Below, piece after piece: positions 7,447-16,507 of a stretch of DNA of 48,256 nt. Made by a program: the position numbers and the translations under genes. Each line of letters opens with the position of its first letter. Within the stretch, counting starts at the first letter, position 1. The notes under the pieces are model-generated. The model did not search any database. It had not been told where the DNA came from and was given only the letters and a program-made list of their open reading frames with translations. This stretch comes from Marinobacter maroccanus (GTDB lineage Bacteria; Pseudomonadota; Gammaproteobacteria; Pseudomonadales; Oleiphilaceae), in contig NZ_PSSX01000027.1 in assembly GCF_002933275.1 (NCBI RefSeq), positions 1 through 48,256 on the forward strand. The letters are read 5' to 3'.

Positions 7447-10400
7447 CTATTTCTTGTAGGCATAAACCGGGGTGTGGTTTTTTCTGTTACCCAGGGTTTC
7501 GAGCCTGCGAGGTTTGGCAATGGCGAAACCCTGTGCGTAGTCCACCTGAATTTCCTTCAGGGTGTCCATGATTTCCATATCCTCGACGTATTCGGCAATG
7601 GTCTGCAGGTCGAGGAAATGGCACAACTCGTTGATCGAGCGCACCATGGCGTAGTTGGTCAGGTTAGTGGCCATCTCTCTCACGAAAATGCCGTCAATTT
7701 TGACGAAGTCCACTGGCAGCTTCTGCAGGTAGGCATAGGATGACAAGCCGGTGCCAAAGTCATCCAGGGCGAACCGGCAATTCAGGCGCTTCATTTCACG
7801 CATGAAATCGGAAGCAAAATGGAGGTTGGCCACGGCGGAAGTCTCGGTTACCTCAAAACAGAGCTTGTGGGCCAGCTCCGGATTCGATCTGAGGTTGGAT
7901 TCCAGGCCGAGCATGAAACTGTCATCGCTTAAAGAAGCGCCCGAGAGGTTGACGTTCAGAGTGGCGATTTTGTCCAGCGCCTCCGGATTGTCGCGCATCC
8001 AGGCCATTACTTCGGAAATGACCCACAAATCAACCCGCGTACTGCGTTTGAATTGTTCGGCCGCCTCAATATAGCCCTGGGGCGAGATTTCCTTGCCAGC
8101 GCTGTCTTTCAGGCCAAGCAAGAGTTCATACATCTTGCCTTCGCCGCTTTCCGGAGCAAGTGCAACAATTGGTTGGGCCCGGAGATAGAGGCTGCCGTCG
8201 CGGATAGTCCGGTCGATTTCCGTGACCCACTGAGGTGTGCCAATCTGTGACTGGTCCCTGTTTCCCCTCGCCAGTTCAATCCGGTTTCCGCCCAGCTTCT
8301 TTGCTGCCTTGAGCGAGAGGCTCGCTTGATTGAGAAGATCGCCGGGGGAGTGAGCGGCACCAGTAACCGGGCGGATACTGATGCTTACCGTTGCCTTGTA
8401 TTCCGCCGGCCCATGCTGGAAAACCTGCTGCTCGAAGTTTCGACGCAGGGATTCTGCGAAATCCAGGCAGTCCTCCGTGCTGATGTTATTGATGAGCACT
8501 GCGAACTCGTTTCCGCTTATCCGGCCAACGTGTGACTCTGAGAAACGGGACTCGCATACTTCCCGAAGCGTGTCCGCAACGTATTTTAATAAGGTGTCTC
8601 CGGCTTCCGCACCATAGGAAGCGTTGATGACACTGAACTCGTCTATATCCAATACCATCAGGGCGGAGGCGCTGTCTTCCGGAGATGATGGTGCCGTGCT
8701 GATCAGTCCCGACATCTGTTTCTCGAAGTCATGTCGATGCATGCAGCCGGTCAGGGCGTCGTGGGTCGCCTGGAAATTCAGCTTCTGGTAGACGTCCTCA
8801 ACAATGCTGAACAGGCCTTGATCAAGAAACGGGATGTCGCCATCTTCAACCAGCCAGGCCTCGCCCTTGGCGAGTTTCTGGACAAACTCGGGGAACTCGT
8901 AACTGACCTCACTCATGCCTTTGGGCGAGAGGAAGACAAAGCGGAGCGAGTCTTCACCACCCCAAACCAGTCGCAACCGGCGTGTTTCGCCGCTGTCGAG
9001 CCGCACTTCGACCCAGTCGCCGACGACAATGTTTTTCGCCCTTGAGACCCACCGGCTGTCTTCAAGCTCTGGAGGTAATGTCAGCGGCGCCTCATCGTCG
9101 TCGCCGTACTCTTCCACCCAGGTGGTCTCTGCCTCCCCATGGCCCTGAAGAATGGCGGATAACTCGTCTATCACGGGGCGGATTCGTGAGACATCACCGG
9201 CAGTTCTGAGCTCCCGTTCAATGAACTGCAGCAAGACACTGCTTTCAAGTTCTCTTTCAAATGCCAGCTCTTCGGAGGTGCAGGCAGGAGACAGCCAGGC
9301 CTGGAGCTGCGCCACTATGCCAATGAGCTCTTCACAGTGTCGACTTTCCGGGCCTTCCCGCAACATTGTCAGAACGATCAGTTGCTCCCAGCCCGCCTGC
9401 AGAAGACGGATCAGAACTTTCGGAACCTGCCGGCCGCCAAGGAGCGCGTTCACCCTTTGCCTGGCCTGCTTACGAGTCTTGCGCAGGCGCTCCTTGCCCT
9501 CCAGGGTTTTGGCCAGCCGTTCCGAATTCCGGATAAAAGACTGATCCTGTCGTTCTACAAGCTGTTGCAAACGGTGGCCCAGACTTTCCAGCAGTTCCGG
9601 ATCTGATACTTCGATCTCTGTCAGTTCCTCAACAATATCGGCAACGGTCGCTTCCAGTTTCTTGCTCGATGCCCTTTCAGCAAGGCAGATGTGCATCAGG
9701 TTATTGATAATGTCCCGGGCAGGATGGTCGTCCGCATTCAGGAAGTCAGGTGTTTCAACCAGCGTTTCAAATACCGGCAGCCGAAGTTTTTGCAGTTGGT
9801 GGCGTAGCGAACCTGACAGCTCCTCGTGTGTTTTCAGCGGTGCAAACAACCGGTCCACCAAATTGGCCTTTTCCACCGCTGTGCGATCCAGAGAGCTTGC
9901 CAGGTCTGAGTCCGAATTTGCCAGTTCCTGGAGCAGCCCAGCCATATCCGGTTCGTCGTCGTGCAAGCGGGTCAAAAGCTCCCGGCGCCGGGAACGGAGG
10001 TTTTCTGAAAGCTTCGGATTCGGCTCCTCCCAGTCTGCGAGTTCGGAAGAGGGGCTTGCTTCCAGTGCCATCAATTGGAACAGGGAGCGTCCAGCCGACG
10101 GCATCTCTGATGTCGCATGCCCAACGTCTTCCGTTCCCGCCGTCTCGGCCGATGAGTTCTTCACCGTTCCAGTAGTTGAATCTGTTTCTTCTGATGGGCG
10201 GTCCCTGAGTGACCAGTTTGCCGGTAATTCGGTGATGTCCAAAGCTTCAAGTCCGGCCCGGCGGCAATCATTGATCAGGGAGCGGATTGCCGCGGGCCAG
10301 ACTCTGCCCAGAGCGTTTTCCCAGGCCCGGTAGATGGTCAGGCGGTGCTCCCGTGCAATGCCCAGATAGTCGACCATGTATTGCAGGCAGACACACAGCG

Positions 10401-11202
10401 CCCGGGGTGTCAGTGGGTTATTGTCATCGTTGACGTCCTGCCGGAAAATCTGGTTCAGAAACTGGTTTAGCAGGAAGGTTGCGTCGGAATTTGCCTTGCT
10501 TATTCCCGTGGCAATGGCTTGCAAATCAAGCCAGTCTTCAAACTCGTGTTGTTGCAGCAGGTGTAACTCCTTGCCGCCGGCCCGGGACTCGGTGGCGGGT
10601 TCAAGAGTCGCCTGATTGGCCTGGAACTGGGCCTGGAAATCCTGGAGCATCCTCTGCTGGCGGCTCTGGAAGATGAAGCGCATATCCTTGAGGCGGGTGA
10701 TCTCACGCAGCTCGGCCGCCTGTTCCAGGTCGACTTCAATACCCTCGAAGGTGCCCTCCATAAACTCCGGAAGTAATTGTTCCAGAAGTCGACGGCAATG
10801 CTGGTGGTAAAGTTGTTTCAGCGCAGGATCTGGCGCCGCTTCCGAAAGCCTGCTCCTGCCCGTGTGCTGAACCAGAAGATCAACTTCGCGCTTCAGGTCC
10901 GGGGTGATGCCCGCGATGTTGAGCGAAATGCTCTTGCCCCGACCAGCACGGACTGCGCCCTTTAAATGGATATGCTGCTTGTCATGATCGTTATCGAGGA
11001 AGACATGAAGATCTGCCTGCCCGGCGGCAGACGATGACAGTTGGTCCAGCACAGCGGGCGAAGTAAATTGCTTCAGGTCGAGGCGAAGCTCTTTGCTGTC
11101 CAGAGCCACGCTGTCAATCACACAGCCGCAAGGAATCAGGCCCGGTGTGACAACAACCGCATCCATGCCGAGTCTGGACTTTTTCGCGTTGGGCCGGGAC
11201 AT
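7447..11202 (-). CDS. DUF1631 / degenerate GGDEF / EAL domain c-di-GMP protein
   Basis: A 1251-residue multidomain protein with no clear membrane segments. The N-terminal 100 residues resemble a PilZ-like beta domain, followed by a long helical DUF1631-type region (roughly 120-780). A GGDEF-like domain follows, with the active-site loop changed to GRISGNEFAVLI (SGNEF instead of GGDEF), so diguanylate cyclase activity is unlikely. The C-terminal EAL domain keeps the residues expected for Mg2+-dependent c-di-GMP hydrolysis: Glu in YELLLG, Asn in LNVNLSG, Glu in FEVTET, the DD pair in ALDDFGTG, Lys in VKIDGIFV, Glu in TIAEYVED and Gln in YAQGFA. The likely role is a phosphodiesterase or c-di-GMP receptor that couples the second messenger to the DUF1631 part. 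It lies downstream of rnz in the same direction with a 143-bp gap holding a repeated 12-mer. Confidence 0.88.
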   Translation of the reverse strand: MSRPNAKKSRLGMDAVVVTPGLIPCGCVIDSVALDSKELRLDLKQFTSPAVLDQLSSSAAGQADLHVFLDNDHDKQHIHLKGAVRAGRGKSISLNIAGITPDLKREVDLLVQHTGRSRLSEAAPDPALKQLYHQHCRRLLEQLLPEFMEGTFEGIEVDLEQAAELREITRLKDMRFIFQSRQQRMLQDFQAQFQANQATLEPATESRAGGKELHLLQQHEFEDWLDLQAIATGISKANSDATFLLNQFLNQIFRQDVNDDNNPLTPRALCVCLQYMVDYLGIAREHRLTIYRAWENALGRVWPAAIRSLINDCRRAGLEALDITELPANWSLRDRPSEETDSTTGTVKNSSAETAGTEDVGHATSEMPSAGRSLFQLMALEASPSSELADWEEPNPKLSENLRSRRRELLTRLHDDEPDMAGLLQELANSDSDLASSLDRTAVEKANLVDRLFAPLKTHEELSGSLRHQLQKLRLPVFETLVETPDFLNADDHPARDIINNLMHICLAERASSKKLEATVADIVEELTEIEVSDPELLESLGHRLQQLVERQDQSFIRNSERLAKTLEGKERLRKTRKQARQRVNALLGGRQVPKVLIRLLQAGWEQLIVLTMLREGPESRHCEELIGIVAQLQAWLSPACTSEELAFERELESSVLLQFIERELRTAGDVSRIRPVIDELSAILQGHGEAETTWVEEYGDDDEAPLTLPPELEDSRWVSRAKNIVVGDWVEVRLDSGETRRLRLVWGGEDSLRFVFLSPKGMSEVSYEFPEFVQKLAKGEAWLVEDGDIPFLDQGLFSIVEDVYQKLNFQATHDALTGCMHRHDFEKQMSGLISTAPSSPEDSASALMVLDIDEFSVINASYGAEAGDTLLKYVADTLREVCESRFSESHVGRISGNEFAVLINNISTEDCLDFAESLRRNFEQQVFQHGPAEYKATVSISIRPVTGAAHSPGDLLNQASLSLKAAKKLGGNRIELARGNRDQSQIGTPQWVTEIDRTIRDGSLYLRAQPIVALAPESGEGKMYELLLGLKDSAGKEISPQGYIEAAEQFKRSTRVDLWVISEVMAWMRDNPEALDKIATLNVNLSGASLSDDSFMLGLESNLRSNPELAHKLCFEVTETSAVANLHFASDFMREMKRLNCRFALDDFGTGLSSYAYLQKLPVDFVKIDGIFVREMATNLTNYAMVRSINELCHFLDLQTIAEYVEDMEIMDTLKEIQVDYAQGFAIAKPRRLETLGNRKNHTPVYAYKK

Positions 11203-11224
11203 TGACCGCCTTCCTGAGCAGTGA

Positions 11225-11296
11225 AAAGTGAATCGATTTTCATTTTAACCCTGGGTGCAGTGTAATTTGAACTTCACCAAACGCAAAGTGAATCGA
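11225..11296 (-). promoter_or_regulatory. Repeated 12-mer upstream of the DUF1631 gene
   Basis: AAAGTGAATCGA occurs at 11225-11236 and again at 11285-11296, exactly 60 bp apart, in the short region between rnz and the DUF1631/EAL gene. The exact spacing, close to six helical turns, suggests two binding sites for one regulator. The factor is unknown to me. Confidence 0.35.
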
Positions 11297-11345
11297 CAAA
11301 AGCGACACACCTGAGGTCTTACACTAGCCTGAATGCACGACTGCA

Positions 11346-12317
11346 TTATAGACGCTCAGTGGCTTTAAACATCAGATCCTTGCCCAGGGTATAGCGTGCG
11401 AAATCCCTGGCCAGATACAGGTTTCCACGATAAATACCTGTGGCTTCGGATTCGATCTCACCAATGTGCGGGTAGGCATCCGGATTGAACTGATATCGGG
11501 AGCTGAAATGGGTCAGCACGAGATTCGGCACGCCTGCGGCCTCGGCGAAGCGGGCCACCTGGGCCGCGGAGCTGTGTTGCGGCCAGGGGCCGACCCGGTC
11601 CGAGACTTCCTGGGTGTAGGTCGCCTCATGAACCACCACCTGAACATCAGTGCTCGCTTCCAGAAGCAGGTCTGGCTGATCGTTGTCACCGGCGACGATG
11701 ACTTTGCGCGGTTTCCTGGCAATTTGAGTGTAGTCATCGCAACGGGCAAGACGACCGTCTTCCAACATCACATCCTGGCCCTGTTGCAGCCGGCCCCAGG
11801 CCGGACCGGCCTCAATACCATCCGCTTCAAGCTTGTCCCGGAGCAGCTGGCGTTCCAGATTCTTTTCAGTGAACACAAACGCCCGGCAGGACACTCGATG
11901 GGAAAGGGGAACGGCCGTAACCGACAGCACATCGTCTTCCCAGCGGAAATTCTCTGCTTCGGAATCGACAAATCTCAGTTCAAAGCTGAGGCTGGAGTCA
12001 CTGTTGCCCAGAGCCGCCTCAACGAAGATTTTCACCGGACGGGGCGCGACCAGGTAGAGCGGGGCGGTTCGGCCAAGCATGGAGGCACTGGTGAGCAGCC
12101 CGGGGAGCCCGAAGGTATGATCGCCATGAATGTGAGTGATAAAGATGGCCTGCAGCTGCATCACCGAATGGCGCGTTCTCAACAACTGGTGCTGGGTTCC
12201 TTCCCCGCAGTCAATCAGGTACCAGTGTTTCGGTCCGCCGTGGCTCAGCGCCAGACCAGTCACATTGCGGGATTTTGTGGGCGTTCCGGCTGAAGTGCCG
12301 AGGAAGGTGAATTCCAT
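11346..12317 (-). CDS. rnz: Ribonuclease Z
   Basis: A 323-residue metallo-beta-lactamase-fold endonuclease that matures tRNA 3' ends or acts as RNase BN. The zinc-binding signature HIHGDH is at residues 62-67, preceded by the RNase Z start MEFTFLGTSAGTPTKSRNV and the LIDCGEGTQHQL strand. The later metal ligands appear in VIVAGDNDQ, VVHEATY and LTHFSSRYQ, all typical of the short (ElaC) form. Length fits the family. It is divergent from the dienoyl-CoA isomerase gene; the ATG at 12317 gives the standard N-terminus. Confidence 0.95.
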   Translation of the reverse strand: MEFTFLGTSAGTPTKSRNVTGLALSHGGPKHWYLIDCGEGTQHQLLRTRHSVMQLQAIFITHIHGDHTFGLPGLLTSASMLGRTAPLYLVAPRPVKIFVEAALGNSDSSLSFELRFVDSEAENFRWEDDVLSVTAVPLSHRVSCRAFVFTEKNLERQLLRDKLEADGIEAGPAWGRLQQGQDVMLEDGRLARCDDYTQIARKPRKVIVAGDNDQPDLLLEASTDVQVVVHEATYTQEVSDRVGPWPQHSSAAQVARFAEAAGVPNLVLTHFSSRYQFNPDAYPHIGEIESEATGIYRGNLYLARDFARYTLGKDLMFKATERL

Positions 12318-12446
12318 ACCAGGCCTTTTCGGGTTAACGTGTCGTCTCTCTGTCCGCCATAATACGAAGGTAGCAGATTTGAAAAACCATTAGCCGGGGC
12401 GACCGCTAATGAGTCGGTTTGCGACATACACATAAGGAGTGCTGTC

Positions 12447-13301
12447 TTGTCTGAATTGTCCAGTTACGAGAGTTTTTCTATTGAGGTCAAAGACCATATC
12501 GCCCACGTCCAGTTCAGCCGTCCTGAGGCCCTGAACACGATGAACAAGGCGTTCTGGCTTGAGTTACCCCGATGCATGCAGGATATAGAAGCCAATACTG
12601 ACGCCCGTGTGATCGTGATTTCCTCTACCGGCAAGCACTTTTCGGCCGGAATGGATCTTGGCGTGTTCAGCGATCCCAAGGCTGTGCCCATGAATGGCGA
12701 CCCCGGTCGCATGGCGGAAAACCTGCGCAGGGTCGTGCTGCAGTTGCAGGATACGCTGACCTCCCTGGAAAAAATTCGACTCCCTGTGCTGGCAGCCATC
12801 CACGGTGGCTGCATTGGCGGCGCTCTTGATCTGGTCTGTGCGGCAGACAGCCGTTATTGCACCGAGGATGCCTACTTCACCATCAAGGAAACCGAGCTGG
12901 GCATGACCGCTGACGTTGGCACGCTTCAGCGTCTGCCCAAACTGATGCCCGAAGGCGTGGTTCGCGAGCTGGCTTATACCGGCCGCAAGTTTTCCGCCAC
13001 TGAGGCGCAGAATCTTGGCTTCGTGAACGCGGTCTACGCCGACCAGGAAGCCATGCTCGCAGCCGTTATGGACATTGCCGGTCAGATTGCCGCGAATTCC
13101 CCACTGGCCGTCACTGGCTGCAAGGAAATGCTCAATTACAGCCGCGACCACAGCGTGGAAGACAGCCTCAAGTACATGGCCACCTGGCAGGCGGGCATGT
13201 TCCGCCCGACGGATATGATGAAATCCTTCCAGGCCAAAGCCCAGAAGCAGGCGCCTCAGTATGACGCACTGTTTCCGGTGAAGCCCTTGTTCGATCAGTA
13301 A
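12447..13301 (+). CDS. Delta3,5-delta2,4-dienoyl-CoA isomerase (crotonase superfamily)
   Basis: A 284-residue crotonase-fold enzyme. It resembles the ECH1 type that isomerises 3,5-dienoyl-CoA to 2,4-dienoyl-CoA during beta-oxidation of odd-position unsaturated fatty acids. The oxyanion-hole segments are HFSAGMDLGVF and HGGCIGGALDL. The three acidic residues used by ECH1 are all present with the same spacing (20 then 8 residues): Asp128, Glu148 and Asp156, the last in MTADVGTLQRLPK, close to the mammalian ADVGTLQRLPK. The start is TTG at 12447, supported by AAGGAG eight bases upstream; no good ATG precedes the fold. The next gene, a CPBP protease, starts directly after its stop codon, so the two are probably cotranscribed. 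Generic enoyl-CoA hydratase is the alternative, but the acidic triad argues against it. Confidence 0.87.
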   Translation: MSELSSYESFSIEVKDHIAHVQFSRPEALNTMNKAFWLELPRCMQDIEANTDARVIVISSTGKHFSAGMDLGVFSDPKAVPMNGDPGRMAENLRRVVLQLQDTLTSLEKIRLPVLAAIHGGCIGGALDLVCAADSRYCTEDAYFTIKETELGMTADVGTLQRLPKLMPEGVVRELAYTGRKFSATEAQNLGFVNAVYADQEAMLAAVMDIAGQIAANSPLAVTGCKEMLNYSRDHSVEDSLKYMATWQAGMFRPTDMMKSFQAKAQKQAPQYDALFPVKPLFDQ

Positions 13302-13922
13302 ATGGCGCTGGGGAAACGACGAAAATCCGGTATCTCATCCAATGCCGCACTGTTATTCCAGGGCGGTATTGGCGTTATCGGACTAGTGGCCATGCTGCTA
13401 TTCGGAATTCCGGTGCTGCTCGTCGGTCCGGGTCTGTGGCCGAGCATCCTCCTGGGCGCGCTCGGAGCCAGTCTTACCTACGCCGCTTTGCTTTTGCTTA
13501 CGCGGGTTCCCGGCTTGTTCCCGGAGAACCTTGAGCGTCAGATGCAGGGTTTGTATGACTTTGCCTCCAGCTACTCCCCGGTGGTACTCATTCTGCTATC
13601 CCTGTTGGCTGGTGTTGGTGAGGAGCTGTTGTTCCGGGGCGCAATCCAGGGCTGGTTGATGGCAAATACTGACCCGGTGACGGCCGTGTTGGCAGCATCG
13701 GTGCTGTTCGGGTTGGTGCACTACGTATCGTTTACCTATTTTCTGGTGGCAACCGGACTCGGCTTGATACTGGGTGCAGCCTATGTGCTATCGGAAAGCT
13801 TGGTGCTGGTCATGGTCTGGCACGCCCTCTACGACATGATTGCCTTGTATTGCCTGCTTCGATTTCCACGCTGGTTTGGTGTCCGGATCGTCGATCCCGT
13901 CACAAACCGGCCTCACGAATAG
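13302..13922 (+). CDS. CPBP family intramembrane metalloprotease
   Basis: A 206-residue membrane protein with about five or six hydrophobic segments and the conserved motifs of CAAX-protease/bacteriocin-processing (Abi/CPBP) proteins: GEELLFRGAIQG (EExxxR), FGLVHY and WHALYDM, whose Glu and His residues bind zinc inside the membrane. Substrate unknown. Its ATG follows the isomerase stop codon with no gap, so translation is likely coupled. Its 3' end overlaps the convergent DUF2721 gene by 10 nt. Confidence 0.88.
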   Translation: MALGKRRKSGISSNAALLFQGGIGVIGLVAMLLFGIPVLLVGPGLWPSILLGALGASLTYAALLLLTRVPGLFPENLERQMQGLYDFASSYSPVVLILLSLLAGVGEELLFRGAIQGWLMANTDPVTAVLAASVLFGLVHYVSFTYFLVATGLGLILGAAYVLSESLVLVMVWHALYDMIALYCLLRFPRWFGVRIVDPVTNRPHE

Positions 13923-14332
13923 TCCACATCTTCCCGACCGGCACTCTTGCGGGCCTCAAAGCTGGCCAGCTCAACGTTGATGGCATTGGTTGAGATCTGA
14001 ATTTCATACAATGAGTACAACAGCGAGAAAGACAGCAGCACCAGGCTGGCACCGAACGCCACCACCCCCGGCAGGTCTGCACCCAGGAAAAGCAGGAACA
14101 TGGAAACCGTACACAGGAAGAAACTGAGCACGCCGTAGGCCTGCATGCGTTTAGTCAGCACAATCCGTTTGCGCAACATGCCGATCTGCCGGGCGATCAG
14201 TGCGTGGTCTTCCTCGGTGTCCATCTGCTTGAGTTGGCGAATCAACTGCGCCAGCACCAGAAACCGGTTGGTATAGGCCAGCAACAGAAGTGAAATAGCC
14301 GGGAAGAGCAGGGCGGGCGTTGTCAGATCCAA
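13913..14332 (-). CDS. DUF2721 family membrane protein
   Basis: A 139-residue protein with an N-terminal hydrophobic helix, a charged cytoplasmic stretch (residues about 30-60, rich in Arg, Lys and Glu, with RQLKQMDTEEDHALIARQI) and two further helices near 66-85 and 88-112. This pattern and the YTNRF...LIRQL segment match DUF2721 proteins, whose function is unknown. The start is TTG at 14332, two bases after the argP stop, with AAGGAG overlapping the end of argP. The two genes therefore form a minus-strand operon. The TTG is well supported because no other start lies near the ribosome-binding site. Confidence 0.82.
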   Translation of the reverse strand: MDLTTPALLFPAISLLLLAYTNRFLVLAQLIRQLKQMDTEEDHALIARQIGMLRKRIVLTKRMQAYGVLSFFLCTVSMFLLFLGADLPGVVAFGASLVLLSFSLLYSLYEIQISTNAINVELASFEARKSAGREDVDYS

Positions 14333-14333
14333 T

Positions 14334-15224
14334 CTAGTCTCCTTCAGGGGCGGAACGAATCAGGCTGGTTGAACGCAGGGCATTGGTCAGTCGGTCAATG
14401 ACGCCTCCGCCATGGCGCCAGAAGTGCCAGTATAGCGGCACTTCGAGGGTTTGTTCCGGTGCGATGCTCACCAGTCGCCCGGACTCAATCTCCGGGCGGG
14501 CCTGCACTTCCGGAATCATGCCGTACCCCATACCCGCCAGCGCCAGTTTCACAAAACCTTCCGAGGAAGGGCAAAGGTGGTGGGGGAAGGTGCCGTGATA
14601 GCCGCACTGGGCCAGGAACCGGTGTTGCAGCTGGTCATTCGGCCCGAAAACGATCGCCGGAGCATTCTGCAGGCTGGTTTCGCTGAGGCCCTTTCCAAAA
14701 TAGCGTTGAGCATAGTCCGGAGTTGCCAGGGGCATGTAGGTCATGGTGCCAATGGGCACGCATCGGGCTCCGGCAACAGGCTGGGGGCTGCTACACAGGC
14801 AGGCAGCGACATCCCCTTCGCGCATTCTGCGAAGGCCAATGTCCTGGTCCTCGACCACAAGATCCAGCAACAGAGTTTCCTCTGCGCAGAAATTGCCCAC
14901 CGCGGCCGCCCACCAGGTGGCCAGGCTGTCGGCATTCAGAGCGATGCGCAGTCTCGCCGTGGGTTCCGAGAGCGCCGGAATGGACTTGGTCAGGTCTCGC
15001 TCCAGCAATTGTACCTGCTGAACGTGGTTGAGCAGCCGCTGTCCGGCCGGTGTGGCCTTGAGTGCCGGGCTGCGTACCAGAACCGGCTGCCCGAGCCGGA
15101 TTTCAAGGGTGCGAATGCGCTGGGAAATGGCCGACTGACTCAGCCCGAGCGCCAGGCCGGCGCGTTCGAACCCGCCGCACTCAATGACCGTCGCCAGCGC
15201 TTCAAGCAATTTGTAATCAATCAT
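14334..15224 (-). CDS. argP: LysR-family regulator ArgP
   Basis: A 296-residue LysR-type regulator with an N-terminal winged helix (MIDYKLLEALATVIECGGFE, then RAGLALGLSQSAISQRIRTLE) and a C-terminal periplasmic-binding-like effector domain. ArgP (IciA) senses arginine and lysine and activates the exporter gene argO. The assignment rests on this N-terminus, typical of ArgP, and on the divergent argO-like exporter 88 bp away. I chose the ATG at 15224; a longer open frame to 15293 runs into the shared promoter and adds no conserved sequence. The 88-bp gap must hold both promoters and the ArgP operator; no exact site can be marked. Confidence 0.9.
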   Translation of the reverse strand: MIDYKLLEALATVIECGGFERAGLALGLSQSAISQRIRTLEIRLGQPVLVRSPALKATPAGQRLLNHVQQVQLLERDLTKSIPALSEPTARLRIALNADSLATWWAAAVGNFCAEETLLLDLVVEDQDIGLRRMREGDVAACLCSSPQPVAGARCVPIGTMTYMPLATPDYAQRYFGKGLSETSLQNAPAIVFGPNDQLQHRFLAQCGYHGTFPHHLCPSSEGFVKLALAGMGYGMIPEVQARPEIESGRLVSIAPEQTLEVPLYWHFWRHGGGVIDRLTNALRSTSLIRSAPEGD

Positions 15225-15312
15225 AAGTAAAACTGATGCGGCATTATGAGTATGAATTTCAAGTATAGATGGAAAGCGGTAACCTTGCGCCATTCATTGA
15301 GGAGAAACCAAC

Positions 15313-15918
15313 GTGCTTGAGAGTTACCTGACCGGATTGATTGTGTGTGGCGGCATTATTGTGGCGATCGGTGCACAGAACGCCTATTTGCTGAGCCAGG
15401 CAATCCGCCGGGAGCATCATTGGTGGTCAGCCGGACTCTGCATGGTGGCGGATGTCACCCTCTTTACCCTGGGAATGTTCGGCATCAGTGCCGCCCTGAT
15501 GGCCATGCCTGAGGCCCTGGAGATTCTCCGGTGGCTCGGGGTGGCCTTCCTTGGCTGGCTTGCGATCCAGTCCTTCGTTCGCGCCAGCCGCGGCAGGGCG
15601 GCTCTTGAAGCGGGTGAGGCAACCAAAAGAAGTCTTAAGGCCGTGGTGTTCACCACCCTGGCAGTTACCCTGCTGAATCCCCAGGTTTATCTCGATACGC
15701 TGCTGTTGATCCCCGCTATTGGAGCCCAGCAGGAGGACGCGGCCACCTTTGTGGCCGGTGCGAGCAGTGCCTCGATTCTCTGGTTCGGGCTGCTGGCCTG
15801 GGGGGGCTCGGCGCTGGCCCCGATTCTCGCCCGGCCGCTGGCCTGGCGGATCATCGATGGTGTCATCGGCGTTATGATGGCCGCCATCGCCCTGCACCTC
15901 ACGTTCAGTGGTCTTTGA
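15313..15918 (+). CDS. argO: Arginine/amino acid exporter, LysE/ArgO family
   Basis: A 201-residue membrane protein with six hydrophobic segments, the standard size for LysE/ArgO exporters. The family signature IVAIGAQNAYLLSQAIRREH appears at residues 16-35, and the central LLNPQVYLDTLLLIP segment is also typical. It would expel arginine (and possibly lysine or canavanine) when the cytoplasmic pool is high. GTG at 15313 is the start, preceded by GAGGAGA. Divergence from ArgP supports ArgO over other LysE-like exporters. Confidence 0.92.
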   Translation: MLESYLTGLIVCGGIIVAIGAQNAYLLSQAIRREHHWWSAGLCMVADVTLFTLGMFGISAALMAMPEALEILRWLGVAFLGWLAIQSFVRASRGRAALEAGEATKRSLKAVVFTTLAVTLLNPQVYLDTLLLIPAIGAQQEDAATFVAGASSASILWFGLLAWGGSALAPILARPLAWRIIDGVIGVMMAAIALHLTFSGL

Positions 15919-16033
15919 TATCGGTGGTCTTTAGTATTCAAACGGTCGTATGAATTTCTTGCATTGGCACGCTTCCAGTTGGAAGATAGCGTGCTATTGA
16001 ATTTGCAGTCATTTTTACCACCGAGGATATTTG

Positions 16034-16507
16034 ATGAATTCCACTGTACGTCGCTGGCTTGCCAGCGCCGGAGCCATGCGCCGTGTGCTGTCTACGTTTG
16101 CTCCCTATATCGGTGCCGGAATCCGGGTGACCCATATCGCTGAGGATTTCAGCTCGGCCCGGGTGGAGATGGGCCAGCACTGGTACAACACCAATTACGT
16201 GGGTACGCACTTTGGCGGTTCGCTCTACAGCATGGTCGATCCCATGTACATGCTGTTGCTGATGCGACGACTGGGCAACGACTACATCGTGTGGGATAAA
16301 TCCGCGAGTATCGACTTCATCCGCCCGGGCAAGGGCAAGGTGATGGCCCGGTTTGAGCTGACCGATGAGCGTGTTGACGAGATCCGGGCTGCAACGGCAC
16401 ACGGGGATAAAATGCTGCCCGAGTGGGACGTGGAGATTGTTGATGAATCGGGCGAACTGGTAGCCCGGGTGCACAAAGTTCTTTACGTGCGGAGAAAAAA
16501 GGCCTGA
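16034..16507 (+). CDS. DUF4442 hotdog-fold protein (putative acyl-CoA thioesterase)
   Basis: A 157-residue protein matching the DUF4442/YiiD C-terminal-like hotdog family. The core is NTNYVGTHFGGSLYSMVDPM, where the HFGG segment corresponds to the substrate-binding turn of hotdog thioesterases, followed by beta strands YIVWDKSASIDFIRPGKG. Acyl-CoA or acyl-ACP substrates are likely but unproven. The ATG at 16034 has GAGGA six bases upstream; an adjacent TTG at 16031 is less likely. Monocistronic by position. Confidence 0.82.
   Translation: MNSTVRRWLASAGAMRRVLSTFAPYIGAGIRVTHIAEDFSSARVEMGQHWYNTNYVGTHFGGSLYSMVDPMYMLLLMRRLGNDYIVWDKSASIDFIRPGKGKVMARFELTDERVDEIRAATAHGDKMLPEWDVEIVDESGELVARVHKVLYVRRKKA

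Noticed and set aside
11332..11347. AATGCA/TGCATT hairpin at the rnz stop as a terminator
   Set aside because: The 6-bp stem is short and no T-tract follows on either strand.
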